A DNA stretch of 64,000 nucleotides from Ophioderma brevispina (lineage: Eukaryota > Echinodermata > Ophiuroidea > Amphilepidida > Ophiodermatidae), in contig JAMKCH010057902.1 of NCBI GenBank assembly GCA_023653785.1, forward strand, positions 310,001 to 374,000. Reading direction: 5' to 3'. Made by a program: the position numbers and the translations under genes. This document shows, one piece after another, positions 36,441 to 49,190 of the stretch; the first letter of the stretch is position 1; every line of letters begins with the position of its first letter. The notes under the pieces are model-generated. The model was not told where the DNA came from, searched no databases, and was given only the letters and a program-made list of their open reading frames with translations.

Positions 36441-38155
36441 GGAAAAAACAAGTGTTATTGTGTCTTTTTTAAGTTGTAATGATAAAGGATGTCAAAATGT
36501 GACTGCTTTATGGAGGTCTGGTAACAAGTAGGATCAAAACATTGCCATTTTTTGATCATCCAATGCAATCAGAAAGACCTTAGGTCAGCATGATTTGTGT
36601 GTGTGTGTGTGTCAAACATTGAGTAATACATATTCTGGTTGACATTTTTAACTTACTAGCTCTTACTGTAGCTTTTCAGTGCAGTAGGCCTAATGGATTA
36701 ACTTCATACTTGGTATGCTTATACAATGAGACAAGAGGTTTTATGTGGGGTTACTTAGGGACATTATTACTCTTCACTTATTCTTTGATGCACATAATCA
36801 AACAACCTATTTGGGACTACTGTCCCTATTTTTTTCAGGTGGTATGAAATGAAAATGGCAAGGTTGTGAGATCCCAAAAATCTTAGTGTTTACCATATGC
36901 CAAACAAAAACAGTCAATGTTTTGTTTCATATGCTGTAGAAAATGAAAAGACATTCTAATGATGTCCCAATCCGATTGCTGGAAAAAATATTGGAAATTG
37001 CAACACAGTAGCCCATGTGGCCCACTGTGATACACACATTTGCTCATAACATAAAGACGCATCATCAGAATCAACTTTAATTTTGGAAATCTTTTCTCGA
37101 GGACATCTGGTGAACCATATAATGGAAGGTGCTAGAATCACAAAATGCACCTTTAAGTATAACATTTTTCATTAATTAACACACACAATTATATTTCAAA
37201 ATCTGTGCGTTTGCCTTTAAGATGATACAACCTAACTTAATTGGAAAGAAGGAAGCATGCCACAAATAAAATGGATGTAATAAAGTTTATTGTTGATAGC
37301 AGTAAGCCCCTTAGTATGCTAGTCTGCTTCCAACTAAAACATGGCAGGTTCAGCCTAATTTTATCAGAGCAGGACATCGTGACTCTTGTATAGCTTTTAC
37401 ACATGAAATCAGTGCAAAGTAAAACAAATGACATGATACTACAATAATGATAATGGACATTGGTAATGTCTTCTTGTCCATCAAAAGGTACTTAAGGGGT
37501 TATATAGCAGCCTGGTTGGCACCAAACATGACTTGGTCATTTGTTTGATCATTCCTCCAAGGGAATGAATCCTACTCCCAGGGAATATAAATCATACAAC
37601 ATATTCATCAACATGTGATACAACATGACAAATGGTACTAGTTATCGGCTGTCCTAAGCAACACAAATATGAATAAACACCAAGGTGAAGTCTGATTTGG
37701 ACCTCCAAGCCAAGGTTAGAATGAAGTTGCAGTTTATTCTGTATAGTCATTCTATATAGGCCTACTCTCTGTCATAATTCCTTTTCTCTGCATTAAGACT
37801 ATGCCCGTATTCCACTAGACAGAACCATGACAACTCGCAAGGGAAAAACATAGATACATGTTACACGCAACAATTCTACACGCGTGTATCTAGAAAAGGA
37901 ATTGTGACGGTGACTAAAGTTGTATTCACACACACTAGATTAGACTCGCACACATGGTGCAATAATCAGATGCTATCTGATGCTATTCCATTTGAAATTT
38001 TCTGGGGGGGGCATTTCTCATTGACAAGGATATCATCCATGACCAAGCATTCACAAAAACACATATTTTCACAGCTGGAGTTTGCATCCCTAAACAAGTA
38101 TCAGTACAGCAATTAGCTACCCTTAAAAAGTACCCGTTTCCTCGTACCCTAATGG
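36441..38155. other. Intergenic, mostly unassigned
   Basis: A short GT microsatellite lies at about 36597-36612. At 37124-37156 a phrase shared with 12357-12388 ends in CTTTAA, and is probably the end of a dispersed element whose other end I could not find. No gene was recognised. Confidence 0.45.
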
Positions 38156-38274
38156 TCAACACCACTAAATAGTCAGACAAAATTTCCCTGTTGAAATTGG
38201 GCTGGTGGGTCTGGTCTGAATTAAGTAATCAGAAATGTGACCAAAAGTAATGTGTTGGCTGAAACTGGGAGCTA
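38156..38274 (+). repeat. Dispersed repeat, copy 1
   Basis: Matches 39068-39205 in the same orientation: CACCACTAAATAGT, AAATTTCCCT, TTGAAAT, GGTGGGTCTGGTCT, AATCAGAAA, GACCAAAAGT and GGCTGAAACTG occur in the same order. Family not identified. Confidence 0.8.
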
Positions 38275-39067
38275 ATCTATGTTTTTTCTATGTGGATGTC
38301 AGTGTTATTTGCCAGTGGACTGAGGAAAGGTACTCTGCCATGTTATGTTAAATCCTGATCACTTTCTTTATGAAGGTCATGCTTTTAACAGAGGGAGGGG
38401 TGTAAAAGGGCAGGTCACAGGAGTGAACAAGTGCAACAGAAGAGTCTGTTTTAAATACAAGTACTTCAGGTGAGCATTTCAGTCAGTGGAAACAATCGCC
38501 AGTTAGAGACGGGGTGTTTCTTGTGTCATTGCTATCTGATTTTGCAGTACCGTATAATAAATAAGGAACTGAATTGGGCTCACACATCAGAAAATGTTCA
38601 TGGAAATGTTAAAAATTTGGGCAGAGATTCCCCCCATACATTGATTTCAAGCAAGCTACCCCACAAGCTACCTCATTAGCTTTAACAATTTTGGTATTTT
38701 CAGGACCCTTGACATACAGGATAGGATATAATAACTATTCTGCCCACCTCGCCGACCTCTATCGATGACCTCTAACCCTAATGCTAAATTGCTAACCATA
38801 ATAATAATACTAACCTTAAGGTACTCAATTACAGCTAAGTTGATAAAAACCATATAAAATAAACCAAAAATGAAAGATACAACACTGTTTAGAAAGCAAA
38901 ACCATAGAACATTACTCTAACCGGTACCATCTTTGCCACTAACTCAATGCTATCTTCAGAAGATAGCAAAATCAGAAGAGTTTCTTTCCATATATATTCA
39001 CATGCAAGCAATGGCCAAAATACAATCATGCAGAATAACATTTTGAAAATATCAAGAGATCTTCAGG
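38275..39067. other. Intergenic, nothing recognised
   Basis: No gene or clear repeat is seen between the two copies of the dispersed repeat. Confidence 0.45.
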
Positions 39068-39205
39068 GTCCACACCACTAAATAGTGCATCTAGCAGCCA
39101 ACATTGCACCAAATTTCCCTATTGAAATCAGGTCGGTGGGTCTGGTCTAAATGAATCAGAAATTGACCAAAAGTTGAGTGTTTGGCTGAAACTGTACGCT
39201 AAGCA
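39068..39205 (+). repeat. Dispersed repeat, copy 2
   Basis: Second copy of the repeat at 38156-38274, with an extra stretch of about 20 bp after the CACTAAATAGT phrase. Confidence 0.8.
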
Positions 39206-39223
39206 TAAAGCCGAGGTTATTTA

Positions 39224-39590
39224 ATAATAATAATAATAGCAGAGATTTATATAGCGCCTTATGCTATTTGGCCTCTAAGCGCTTTCACAAATGGCCGCTG
39301 ATCACTGTGGCCCAACCATATCATAAACCATTTAGCATCATTTCAAGGGATGCAGCAGATCAGGATCAGCGCTTTCCCTTATCAGCAAACATACATCGAG
39401 ATAACCATCGCAGCCGGGAGCAGCTTCCCAAATATCGCATGGGTAAATCGGGACAACTAAGCGGTTAATTCTTGTCCAGGGAAATTACAAGATAGCTGAA
39501 TCTCACAGGGTTTAAACGCATGCCTATACGGATGAATGAGCACAATACACTGGAGTCGAGCGCTTACCTGATTAAGCTATCTTGTCTGCT
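39224..39590. repeat. Interspersed repeat with AGCGC/AAGCGCTTT signature
   Basis: An (AAT)n run precedes a TTTATATAGCGCCTTATG phrase and CTAAGCGCTTTCACAAATGG. This signature is familiar from abundant short interspersed repeats of marine invertebrates. The right part contains CTGGAGTCGAGCGCTTACC. The open frame 39268-39468 is a by-product. Exact ends and class (SINE or MITE) are uncertain. Confidence 0.55.
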
Positions 39591-39734
39591 TATTTGGAGA
39601 CTGGCCAGTGCCAGAGAACTCACTGCTTGCAATTTTATAAGATTTCTGTACCTCTTTATGTAGGAACTATCTTGCAATATGCAGAGGGTGTTTTCAACCA
39701 ATCCCATATTGCATTACAATGTGCCTATACTTTA

Positions 39735-40145
39735 TAGAGGTCTTCCACCTTTCGGAATAGCGGCCATCTTGCCGGGAATGACAAAGTCCATTCCAAATTT
39801 CTGGAGACTTTCTAAATCTAAAGAAGGACATGCATGTTGGATATGTATGCATAAAAGTATGGGGCACACTTTGAATAGCACAAGTACTTTGGTAGACGTT
39901 TTATATAGAAGTCCCACTGATGTAAATGCAGTATTACAATTCATTCTGTCATGTACTGCATGACGTTGTGCAGTAGTGCTTGATGGAATGAATGGCAATA
40001 CCTCATTTGAATCAATGGGACTTCTATATGAAATGTCTACCAGTACTTTGAGGTCGGGTATTAAATTGATCTGAATGAGGAATACTACGGGAACTAACAC
40101 CTTTGTTATAGGTTATGCATGAGTGAGGTGAAAGACCTCTATTGT
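39735..40145. mobile_element. Foldback element
   Basis: The outer inverted repeat TAGAGGTCTTCCACCT (39735) pairs with AGGTGAAAGACCTCTA (about 40126-40141). A long inner stem runs outward from about 39964, with GGTAGACG(T)TTTATATAGAAG at 39891 matching the complement of CTTCTATATGAAATGTCTACC ending at 40041. Because the arms mirror each other, both strands encode related peptides (LYRSPTDVNAVL on +, SYRSPIDSNEVL on -), which reflects symmetry rather than coding. No transposase. Confidence 0.8.
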
Positions 40146-40164
40146 ACTAAACATATGTTTAGTA
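40145..40164. repeat. Perfect 20-bp palindrome
   Basis: TACTAAACATATGTTTAGTA is exactly self-complementary and abuts the right end of the foldback element. It is followed by a twice-repeated ATAGGGATAAAAAG. Confidence 0.9.
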
Positions 40165-41039
40165 TAGGGATAAAAAGGGATATAGGGATAAAAAGTGTTC
40201 CCAAAGTAAAGACACTTCATGATTATGCTAAATATTTATAAAGTACTAATGCTTTGTGGGGTAAAATTAACATAAAAATCAGGGTTTTATGTGTTAAGAA
40301 TATGATTTTTGTGGAATCACATGACCTTATTGAGATAAAAAAATTCCCCAAACTGGTACATTGTGGGATTGATTCGGCAATAGGCTAGGAAATAGTTACA
40401 TCTTATGAGGGCGCTATACCATATGCCCATCTCACAGTCACATTTTCTCAAAACTTTACTGGGCAACCCTGGCAAATTCTGTGTTTACATAGGTGAGATG
40501 ATAAACTTCAAAGAAAATATGGGGTTCCTGTAACTGGTCACTTCATAGTTGAGAAAATGGTTTTATATAAGCTGCCTTTTACTACATAAACATGCAGGAA
40601 GTGGATAAGCAAGTATTTAATGCAATTATTACCCCTAAATAAGTAACAACACAGAACTACATCTTTCCTAATTTATAATACAATATTACTACTTCAGTGT
40701 ATTTTTGAAACTACAGACCATAATATAGGCTTTGAGTCTGAGCGTGTAAATCAGAACATATCAGGGGAAAGGGGAAAGTCAAGTGTTTCACTGGAGAGTA
40801 GTAAGTCAAAGTATTTTAATGGGAGGGTTTGACAATTCCGAGGATCACAGCATCATGCAGACATGTCTTTTCTCTAGATTCATTATATTCTGGCCCTGGT
40901 ATTCTGGCAAGGGGTCACCTCAGCATTTAAACACGTCAAGAATCATAAGGTGATAATTTTCACTTTTATTCGATTCATTAGCCCAAACACTAAGTAGTAA
41001 AGAACTGACACAAAACCTTTGTCATGCCTGAGACAGACA
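40165..41039. other. Intergenic, nothing recognised
   Basis: No gene or convincing repeat structure was seen. Confidence 0.45.
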
Positions 41040-43100
41040 CCAAGGGCGGGCCCTCCTATTAGGAATGGTGACCCCTTTTAGTGTATGCCCTTAAAGTACT
41101 CTGACACCTCGGTAACTTGACCAATAGTAAACAAATGTCATTAAATGTATTTTTACGTGTTAATCAAAAGTAGGGAAACTAAATCCAAGCATGTCAGGGA
41201 TTGACTTTGCACCTCTATAACGTGACCCTGGGTCACGAATAGGGTCAACTTTTATTGTTCTGTATTTGTATCACAAGAATTATTCCATGTCAATTTCAGT
41301 TGCAATCGGGAGCTGTTTGTAATTTTGACCTTGACCTGAACTTTGACCTTTTGGGGTCGAGACTATCAAGACCTCTTTACTATTAATGTTTAATGTAGTA
41401 ATAACAGGCTTTCTCTGTCCTCTTAGCTGAGATATAAAATCCAATTTGTCTATATTTAGCATTTTTTGGCAAAAATTGACCTTTTGACCCCCTTAATGAC
41501 CTTTGACCCCGGTTAAAAAAAACCTCGTGTACACAACAAAAAAATGCATTGTTCCAATTGCAAAAAAAAATTCTACTATGCGGAGTTCTTGAGATAAAAA
41601 TTCTTGAAATTATTCACCGAAAACCGGACTCACCTTTAAAGACCTTGGACCTCCAAAATAAAAATACCTTGAACACCAGGTAACATGAATGCACATCTGC
41701 AGTTAAGTCACTGTACTATGGTGGGTTTTGAATAAAAAATTTTTGAATATTTCTGGATTATTTGGGTTTTTGACGGAAAGTGACCCCTAATGGACTTGAG
41801 CCTGAACCTGGACAACACGAAGACCCTGGCTAGAAACAATACATGTGCTCTAATGACGTCACTATGCTACGTAATGGTAAGGACAGCGATTTTTGAATAT
41901 TTTCACAATTTTTGGCCTTTCAAAACCGGGAAATGGCCCCCCTTAATGACCTTTGACTCCTATCCCTGAACATCCTATATGAAGAAAGGGTCAGTGGTTC
42001 CTCTGAACCGTTTGGTTGATATCGGCGTCCGTAATGGCTGTTGTGGAAGAAGATAATTTGTAACAAAAAATTACAATATTTGACGCCTGTTGACCGTTGC
42101 ACCTCTATTAACGGGACCCCTGGGTCACAAATATTCAAGCAAAAATTATGTATTTTTTCTGTATTTTACGATATCCCGAGGATTATTCCCGTCAAATTTC
42201 AGTTCAATCGGAGATTGTTCGAAAATTTGACCTTTGACTTGAACTTTGACCTTTGGGGTCGAGACTATCATAACTTTCTACTATTAATGTTACTCACTTA
42301 GGAATAAACGGCTTTATCTGTCCTCATAGGCTTGAGATAAACCCAATTGCGTATTATTTCAACATTTTTGGCAAAAATTGGACCTTTTGACCCCTTAATG
42401 ACCTTTGATCCCGGTATAAAAAAAACCTCGTGTACACACAAAAAATGCATTGTTCCAATGCAAATAAAACGAGTCATAAGGACGGACATACGGACGGACA
42501 CACAGGAATTTGGATAGTATGTGCCTCCAGAACAGTCGTTCAGGCGACACAAAAATTCTTACTATGCTTAGTTATGGAGATTAAAATTCTTGAAATTATT
42601 ACATTAAAAACCGGGGAAATGACCTTAAATGACCTTTGACTCCAAAATAAAAAAGACCTTGCATACACCACGGTAAATGAAAAGCATATCTGCAAGTTAG
42701 GTCACGGTACTCTGTTGGGTTTTGAGATAAAAATGTTTGAATATTTGGAATATTTTTGGTTTTTGACCAGAAATGACCCCTTAATGACCTTTGATCCTGA
42801 ACTGTGGACAACCCAAAGGAACCCTGCCTAGTAAACAATACATGTGCTCTAATGACGTCACTCTGTTACGTAATTTGTAAGGACAGTGATTTTTTGCATA
42901 TTTTTCACAATTTTTGTCTTTCAAACTGGAAATGACCCCCTTGACCTTTGACTCCTTATCCCTGAACACCCTATATGAAGCAAGGGTCAGTGGTTCCTCT
43001 GAACCAGTTTGGTTGATACCAGCGTAATCCTGTAGAAGATAATTTTGACAATTAAATTACATATTTGAAGCCTGTGGCCAGGTCAAAGGTCAGACAGGGG
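41040..43100. repeat. Tandem 0.9-1.0 kb repeat rich in TGACCTTTGACC
   Basis: Two large units lie head-to-tail: GCACCTCTAT...GGGTCAC recurs 890 bp apart (41209 and 42099), and CCTGAACA(T/C)CCTATATGAAG recurs about 996 bp apart (about 41966 and 42962). The second unit carries about 85 extra bp at about 42468-42552, including a GGACGGACA motif. Both are studded with TGACCTTTGA(C/T) motifs at 41497, 41947, 42228, 42399, 42630, 42785 and 42942, and a perfect inverse copy at 43080. Units differ by many 1-bp indels. Small open frames are by-products. Confidence 0.85.
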
Positions 43101-43205
43101 TCAATGTCATATGACATAAATGGTCCAAGTCAGCGGTCATTTGATGTAAGTCTAGTCACAATACGTCAAACCATGACTGAGCTAGAGGCAATTGAAGCCT
43201 GTTGC

Positions 43206-43258
43206 CAGAAGAAGGAAAGAAAGAAAGAAGAAAGAAAGCATCAAAAAAAGAAGAAGAA
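43206..43258. repeat. GAA/AAG purine tract
   Basis: Interrupted GAAAGAAA and AAGAAGAA runs form a strand-asymmetric purine tract beside the DR1-rich repeat. Confidence 0.85.
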
Positions 43259-43315
43259 TGCATCAAAACAACAGAACAAGACGGCCTGAAGGCCGCCTTG
43301 TAAAAAGTTCAACAA

Positions 43316-43845
43316 AGCCTGTCTAAACAAAAATGGTACAATCAGAAAAAATGGTTAAATATGAAATTTAAAAATAAGTCATTCTTACTTGGCATGATAT
43401 TAAAAGAACAAAGACTGGGCTTTCCAATAGTGTTTGTTTCATCTTATTTGCTTTTGTCAATTCAGAGATATAATCAATTTAATGTGATACACCAAAATTG
43501 ATTTTGTGCCACTTTTATGCATGGGCAGAGTTGTTTCGAGTACTGTGCCATGCTGTCTTGAAGCTCACAAGAGATTGCAACTTGGCTAAAGAAACAAAAT
43601 ACAGAGAAGAACTTATGTTTCACCCTCTTCACTCAACCAGAAAGTGGCACAAACTTGATTTTTGCATTCCGCAGTAAACTGGAGTTATCTCCCGATTAAA
43701 ACAAGCAAATGAGATGAAACAAAATGTATTTGAAAGCTTGGTCTTTTTACTTTAATGTGATGCACAAAACAACTCATTTGTGTTGAGATTTAATATTGAA
43801 AAAAAAAATCAGTTTTTGATTGTACCATTGTTTTTGAGACAGGCT
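43316..43845. mobile_element. Foldback MITE, about 530 bp
   Basis: The left end AGCCTGTCTAAACAAAAATGG then TACAATCA matches the reverse-complemented right end AGCCTGTCTCAAAAACAATGG then TACAATCA. Similarity continues inward, for example GTTTCATCT(T/C)ATTTGCTT and TTGTGCCACTT in both arms. No coding capacity. A target duplication is not evident. Confidence 0.8.
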
Positions 43846-44297
43846 GTACAAGAGAACAAAAGGACAAGCAGTGACTGTGCAATGCCTCTACACTGATCTT
43901 ATTGCCCATCTCTATGGGACATATGTTTCCATGGTTACCTATTGGTGATGTACAAAATACACTTTCACTTGGCCTATATTACATGGAATCATTGCCATGT
44001 ATATCACTCATCAGTCTTCATATACTTGAACAATTTGACTAAATCAGAAAGTACTTTCTGCAAATGTTCTCTTATAGCATCCCCGGATAGGATCAAAGGT
44101 ACAAATATAATTTAGGGAGTGATTTCAAAGTTGGAGAAGAAAACTTAGATACAGTGATTTTTTTTTTATTTGTGTCATTTCATGCATATTGTCTAGGGTG
44201 TGTTTTCAATTAAAAAAGCAGACGATATAGTGGAGTAGTTACATTATGAAGTGCAATGTACTGTTATTGCACATAAAAGCTTCAAGTTTGGTATAAC

Positions 44298-44826
44298 TTA
44301 AAGAGACACTGGCACATTTGAAAAATAGTGTGCCCTCTAGATTTTTCAAAATTGATATTTTTGCTGGTTATAAAGCTTTTATATACATTAGCCCTCACCT
44401 GAAATTATTAAGCCCAAATCAGCACGCTTATGGGTAAACAGAACGATTTTATAATTTTGCCGGGTGACAAATCAGCAGACACAGAAAACACATGTCAGAG
44501 TTGATTTCATGGCCTGCACCTTATCTGACTGGTCTGTGACCTTTGTGGTTTTAATATCAATGAGTACGAGTCTATGATATTCATGTAATAGACAGGTTTG
44601 TTATTACGTTTGTAAGCCGATTTTTAAGTTACGGCAAACTTAAAAGTTAGCCTACAAATTATCTGGATTCCTTTAACCTCTTATTAATGTCCCTATCTGC
44701 TTTTGGGTAGTTATTTTTATGTGCAAAATATATCTCTATTCTTCCAATGGCCTAGACTATCATTTGCAAGCAAATTGAAGAAATTTCATATTTTCTGAAA
44801 ATGTGCCAGTGCCAGTGCCTCTTTAA
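44298..44826. mobile_element. TTAA-flanked MITE
   Basis: TTAA lies at both ends. The left end continues AGAGACACTGGCACATTTGA; the right end, reverse-complemented, continues AGAGGCACTGGCACTGGCAC then ATTTTC, the same sequence with a 6-bp internal duplication. Length is 529 bp with no transposase. The end layout resembles the families at 9965 and 52069, but the interior is unrelated. Confidence 0.8.
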
Positions 44827-44855
44827 AATCAAATATCATGATCCTTTGGAGGTAA

Positions 44856-45326
44856 TTAAAGGTGCATGTTCTGATCCTCTTTGGGCTCTTGATTTACCCG
44901 GTAGTATCGATTTTGATATCAGATGAAAGGCAATATTTTCTCATTGTCATCCTGAAATTTGAGCCCTCTAATCCATTTCATTCCAAAAAAACCTGTCGTT
45001 TTAATGGTTAACTATTAATATTAGCACAGTATTGAATAGGGCTTTGCAATATGCATTATTGCTTCTACCATAAAAACTGCAAGTTTGTTTCCCACGATAC
45101 TTGATGGGGCGTATGTGCAAGTGCCAGGCTCTCAAACTGTCATTTTAATGGTTAACCATCAATATTAGCACAGTATTGAATATAGGCTTTGCAATATGCA
45201 TTATTGCTTCTACCATCAAAACTGCAAGTTTGTTTCCCACGATACTCGATGGGGCATTGTGCAAGTGCCAAGCTCTCATATCAAGTAGAGAACACAATAG
45301 ACATAAAAATTAATAAGCACCTTTAA
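44856..45326. mobile_element. TTAA-flanked element with internal 144-bp tandem duplication
   Basis: TTAA begins at 44856 and ends at 45326, flanked inside by AGGTGC and GCACCT (a short inverted repeat of about 6-10 bp). The interior, about 44994-45281, is a tandem duplication with 144-bp period in which ATTAGCACAGTATTGAATA and GCAATATGCATTATTGCTTC recur with few differences. The mobile-element call rests on a short TIR and is moderate; the duplication is certain. Confidence 0.55.
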
Positions 45327-48300
45327 TGTAATGTTTGGATGATCATTTTGATTATTCCGAGTCTATGAAGAAGGTGCTAGAATTTGCTAGATTTATAAGG
45401 ACTTATCTAGCAGTCTTTGCCTGTTATGACAAATTTTGATTCTTTGGTCACTACATTCAATCTAACCAACAAAACACCATAGCTTAAAAAGGCTGCATGG
45501 ATAAAAAAGGACACTCTTAAATTATTAAAGCATACATGCCATACATGGTTCAAGTACATTGATGGGTACTGGTTCCATACAAAGAACAGAATTACATCTT
45601 ATGTTAAGACCTATCAGGGATTTATTGCATGTCAAAGCATCGTGTTTCTATCCAAATATGACCCTTTCTTCTTTCCAAAGCCTGTGACTCAGGCCCTCAG
45701 CTGGTCTAACTTCACCCAGTTTTGTGTCGATTTAGATAATTCTCTTCATTTGTAGGGATTTTTACTATTCTGTACTTTTTCAGTTTCATTCAACCGGGGC
45801 TTTGGTGTTTCCTGGGGAATGGGTGTATCCCCCTTGTGTAAGACTTAATAAATGAATCATTAAGCTTCACAAATAAAGCCCATAAACACCAACTCTATAC
45901 ATGTCTATTATTGATTATTTCGTGCAAAAATTACAATTAGGAATAACCGGAGAATGTAAAAAAAATTATTACTTTTCACAATTCAGATGTGTGGGCCACT
46001 CTTTAGTCTGTATCATTTGCTATTTACTTCACTGCTCTTATTATGTTAGTAGCGCACATATTTCTAAACATGCCAAGAGTGTGATTCTTATAGCAAGTCT
46101 TTAAACAAGACATGCCAAGGGGTACTGTAGGCCTGTGATAATATTACAGCAAGACATTCCTGTACATTGGTTATTTTGGAAATTATTTTTTGATCATTCA
46201 AAAAGATAGTTTCCCCCTAAAATTCAAGGCCATTTTGGTTGCATAACTTACTTAGAACGGATTTTAGAAAAACTTTTTAAAATTTGAAGAGAAAATTTGG
46301 CTCTGGCCACCAAATCTGTTGCTTTTTTCCAAAAAAAGTTTTGGTAATCAACACACACTTCCTTTAAATTCTCAGAAAAATTGGCACCGTTTGATTTCAT
46401 GGTCAAGAGTCAACAATTAAGGGAATATGGGGGTGGAAGGGCTAAAAAATAACAAAATTGAAAGTCAGGACAAATTACTTTTCTTTTGCGTTTTGTTTGA
46501 CAACAAAAGGGAAAATAATTGTTCGTTTTTATTACTACTGACCCCCCTTAAATCATGTCCCATGGGGCTATTGGCACCATAGTGGTTCATTCTATAGCCC
46601 ACTTAGTATACTTCAAATTGCTTTTTTTGTTTTTGTTTTTATCCCACTCTCTAGGGTAAATCATTTTCGAGAAATCCTGCGCGCCGCGATGACATATCGT
46701 CAAATTCACTTTGAGATATCGGCAATTTATTCTAGCAAAACTGTTTTTTTAGGTTTTTTTATATTTTAGAACGCTGTTTTGCTCTCATTATATATTAAAC
46801 AATAGAATTGAATTCACTAATAATGTGTACAACTTAGAGATCAACAGCAAATTAGGTTTTCCAGATATAGAATTTTAAAAGCCGAAAAAGTTAAATCTCG
46901 CAGCTTGAAAAAAAACGAGAACATCAAGGATGCTGTGGCTTACTCCAGAGGTGTGGCGTTTAGTTGTGCAATGAGGTGAAAACAAAACAAGTAAGTGAAA
47001 TTCCCATATCCTAACGTACCTTAACTGCATTTTTCCACTTTTCAAAAAATCCGGAGCGGACCCGTTTGTTTGGGGAAATTGACCCTAGCTTAACAGAAAA
47101 ATAACGATACCACCTTTTTGCGGTGATCGTCAGGTATGTAGTCCTTTTCCGAGAAGGATGTTTGGGATATAGGCCTTATGCCAAGTGAAATTTGTTCATT
47201 GTTAAGGCCAAACAAAAAAAATACAAAGTTTGTTACCAAGATAGTCCAAAAACCCCCCCCCTAAATGTCAAATGCACTTTTTATTTTGAATTTCCAAAAA
47301 AAAAATGAAAAGGGCTTCCCAGAAATTGCTCAAATGGCAAATGGCAAGTTCAAGACAGGAGAAAATAAAATTGATTGTAAATTATTAGTCTTACAAAACA
47401 AAAATATGATTTTGGATCACTTGGATATCTTATAAAATTGAAACATTCTATCATCTGTTTTGTCTTAACATGCAAATCTCATCAGTAAATAAAAGAAAAA
47501 ACAACAACAACAAAATACAGTAAACACATGGCTCAAATGAAATGCATGTGGCCTACTATTACTGGCAACAAACTTGAATCCTGGCTGACGCCACTATTTA
47601 CATCAACACCTGGCTCCAAACAGGACAATCCCCCCACCAGTGCGTCCTGTATCATCAAATTACCTGAATACCCCCCACCCATCAAACCATCAACTCCTCA
47701 CACCAGGAATCGGACTTTGTCATTGCAACCACTGATTCAGTATGCACAAACCAGGGGCAGCAAAACGGACACGGACTAACTAATATGGAGTTAAAACAAA
47801 CCTAATTTTTGCACAATTTATTGCTTAAGGTACTTGGTATATCAAGGGTTAAACAGTAAAATATAGATGACATGAGGATTAGGAAGGGATTGTGTATGGC
47901 CCAGGCCAGGGAGATAGTAACAGAAATTATTTAAGTACTCATTAAACTGCTGTTTTCTCAACTTTATTACAACTTTTGAAGAACACTGAATTTTCTTCCA
48001 TTGGAACATCTTCCCCAATTTTTCAATTTCCGAAATGGTAAGAGTAAAAACTACATCCTCTGTTGACTGGATAGATATGGTTCAGAATGGTCAGAATTAT
48101 TAAACTCATATCCTATGTTATTAAAGCTAAATTGCTTACATTAGAACATTCCCCTTCCTGCATCAGCCACCAAATACCACAAACAACCATTTTAATAAAG
48201 GAAAAAACTTTCCCACCTTCAACCACAGTATTATCACTGAGCCTGTCAAACCAAAGTATTACAAAATTTTGTCAGTACAGGATCTACTGCAACTTTTGGT

Positions 48301-48479
48301 CTTTTTTTTCAATTTTGGCTTTCTGGCTTCTTATACTCGATTCTCTGATATGTGACCCCGTACCATATTTGCAGAGGTGAAAAATCAATGAGCGAAGGGA
48401 CTTCTGTAATCATGTTATTGTGAGGAATGTTCAGGCCTGGAAATCACACTATTGTGCGTTTCCATACATGAATGAATTG
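45327..48479. other. Intergenic, nothing firmly recognised
   Basis: AT-rich sequence. A CpG-containing phrase at about 46678-46700 (GCGCGCCGCGATGACATATC) stands out locally and may belong to an older repeat. The open frame at 47528-47779 (83 codons, Pro/Thr-rich) has no family signature and no visible splice context. Confidence 0.4.
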
Positions 48480-49190
48480 TATTTAGTGGCAGGTGAGTGG
48501 GTTATATGACCGGAGTGTACTCCAAAATAATCGGTGTGGCACCCCCCCCCCCTGTTGCATTTGAATTCTTTCATTTTCCCTCTCCGACTTGATTGAATAG
48601 GTACAAAACTCCAGGGGGACCAAAGTAATCAACGCGAATCGACTATAATAAAACCTGTACCGGGGGGGCTGATTTTTTTTGAGCCCAAAAAATGGGGTCT
48701 CCGAAAACTACGGTTGTTCAGAAAATTAAGAACAAAAAGCTTCGATCTCCATCAATTCCCAATACTTGGTTTGAGGGGTTTTGAAGAAAATTTGGTAGAA
48801 TGTGGCTTTGGACATGAAAAGTAGGTCTCTGGAAATGTCCTAAACATGGGGTCACTGGAACCTCGAAAAAGAGCCTGAATGGTACATAAACCAGTATTCC
48901 TCCCAATGTGAAGAACCCCCCCCCCCCCACATGTTACATTTAATTGTTTTGTGTATACCCACATTTGAAACATTTTTAATTTGTATGTACCACATTTTGT
49001 ACCATTAAAACCATTTAAGTCCCAATTCACCCACACAAGCACATATGCAAACCACACACAAAAGTAACACAACACAATAGTTCATAAAATAATGAAGTGG
49101 CATTCAAAGGAAAAACAAGAATAATTTCTTTAGTAGTCCTACAAAGACAACTTTGTCAATTTACAGACCCCCCCCCCCCCCGGTAACACT
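48480..49190. repeat. Segment with long C/G homopolymers
   Basis: Poly-C runs lie at 48542-48552, 48916-48928 and 49168-49181, with a G run at about 48662-48668. Such runs are prone to slippage and sequencing error. No gene is recognised. Confidence 0.7.

Noticed and set aside
39679..40100. Open frames of 94 and 122 codons on opposite strands
   Set aside because: Their mutual similarity is explained by the inverted arms of the foldback element.
47528..47779. Pro/Thr-rich 83-codon frame as an exon
   Set aside because: No recognisable family and low-complexity composition; no support beyond an open frame.
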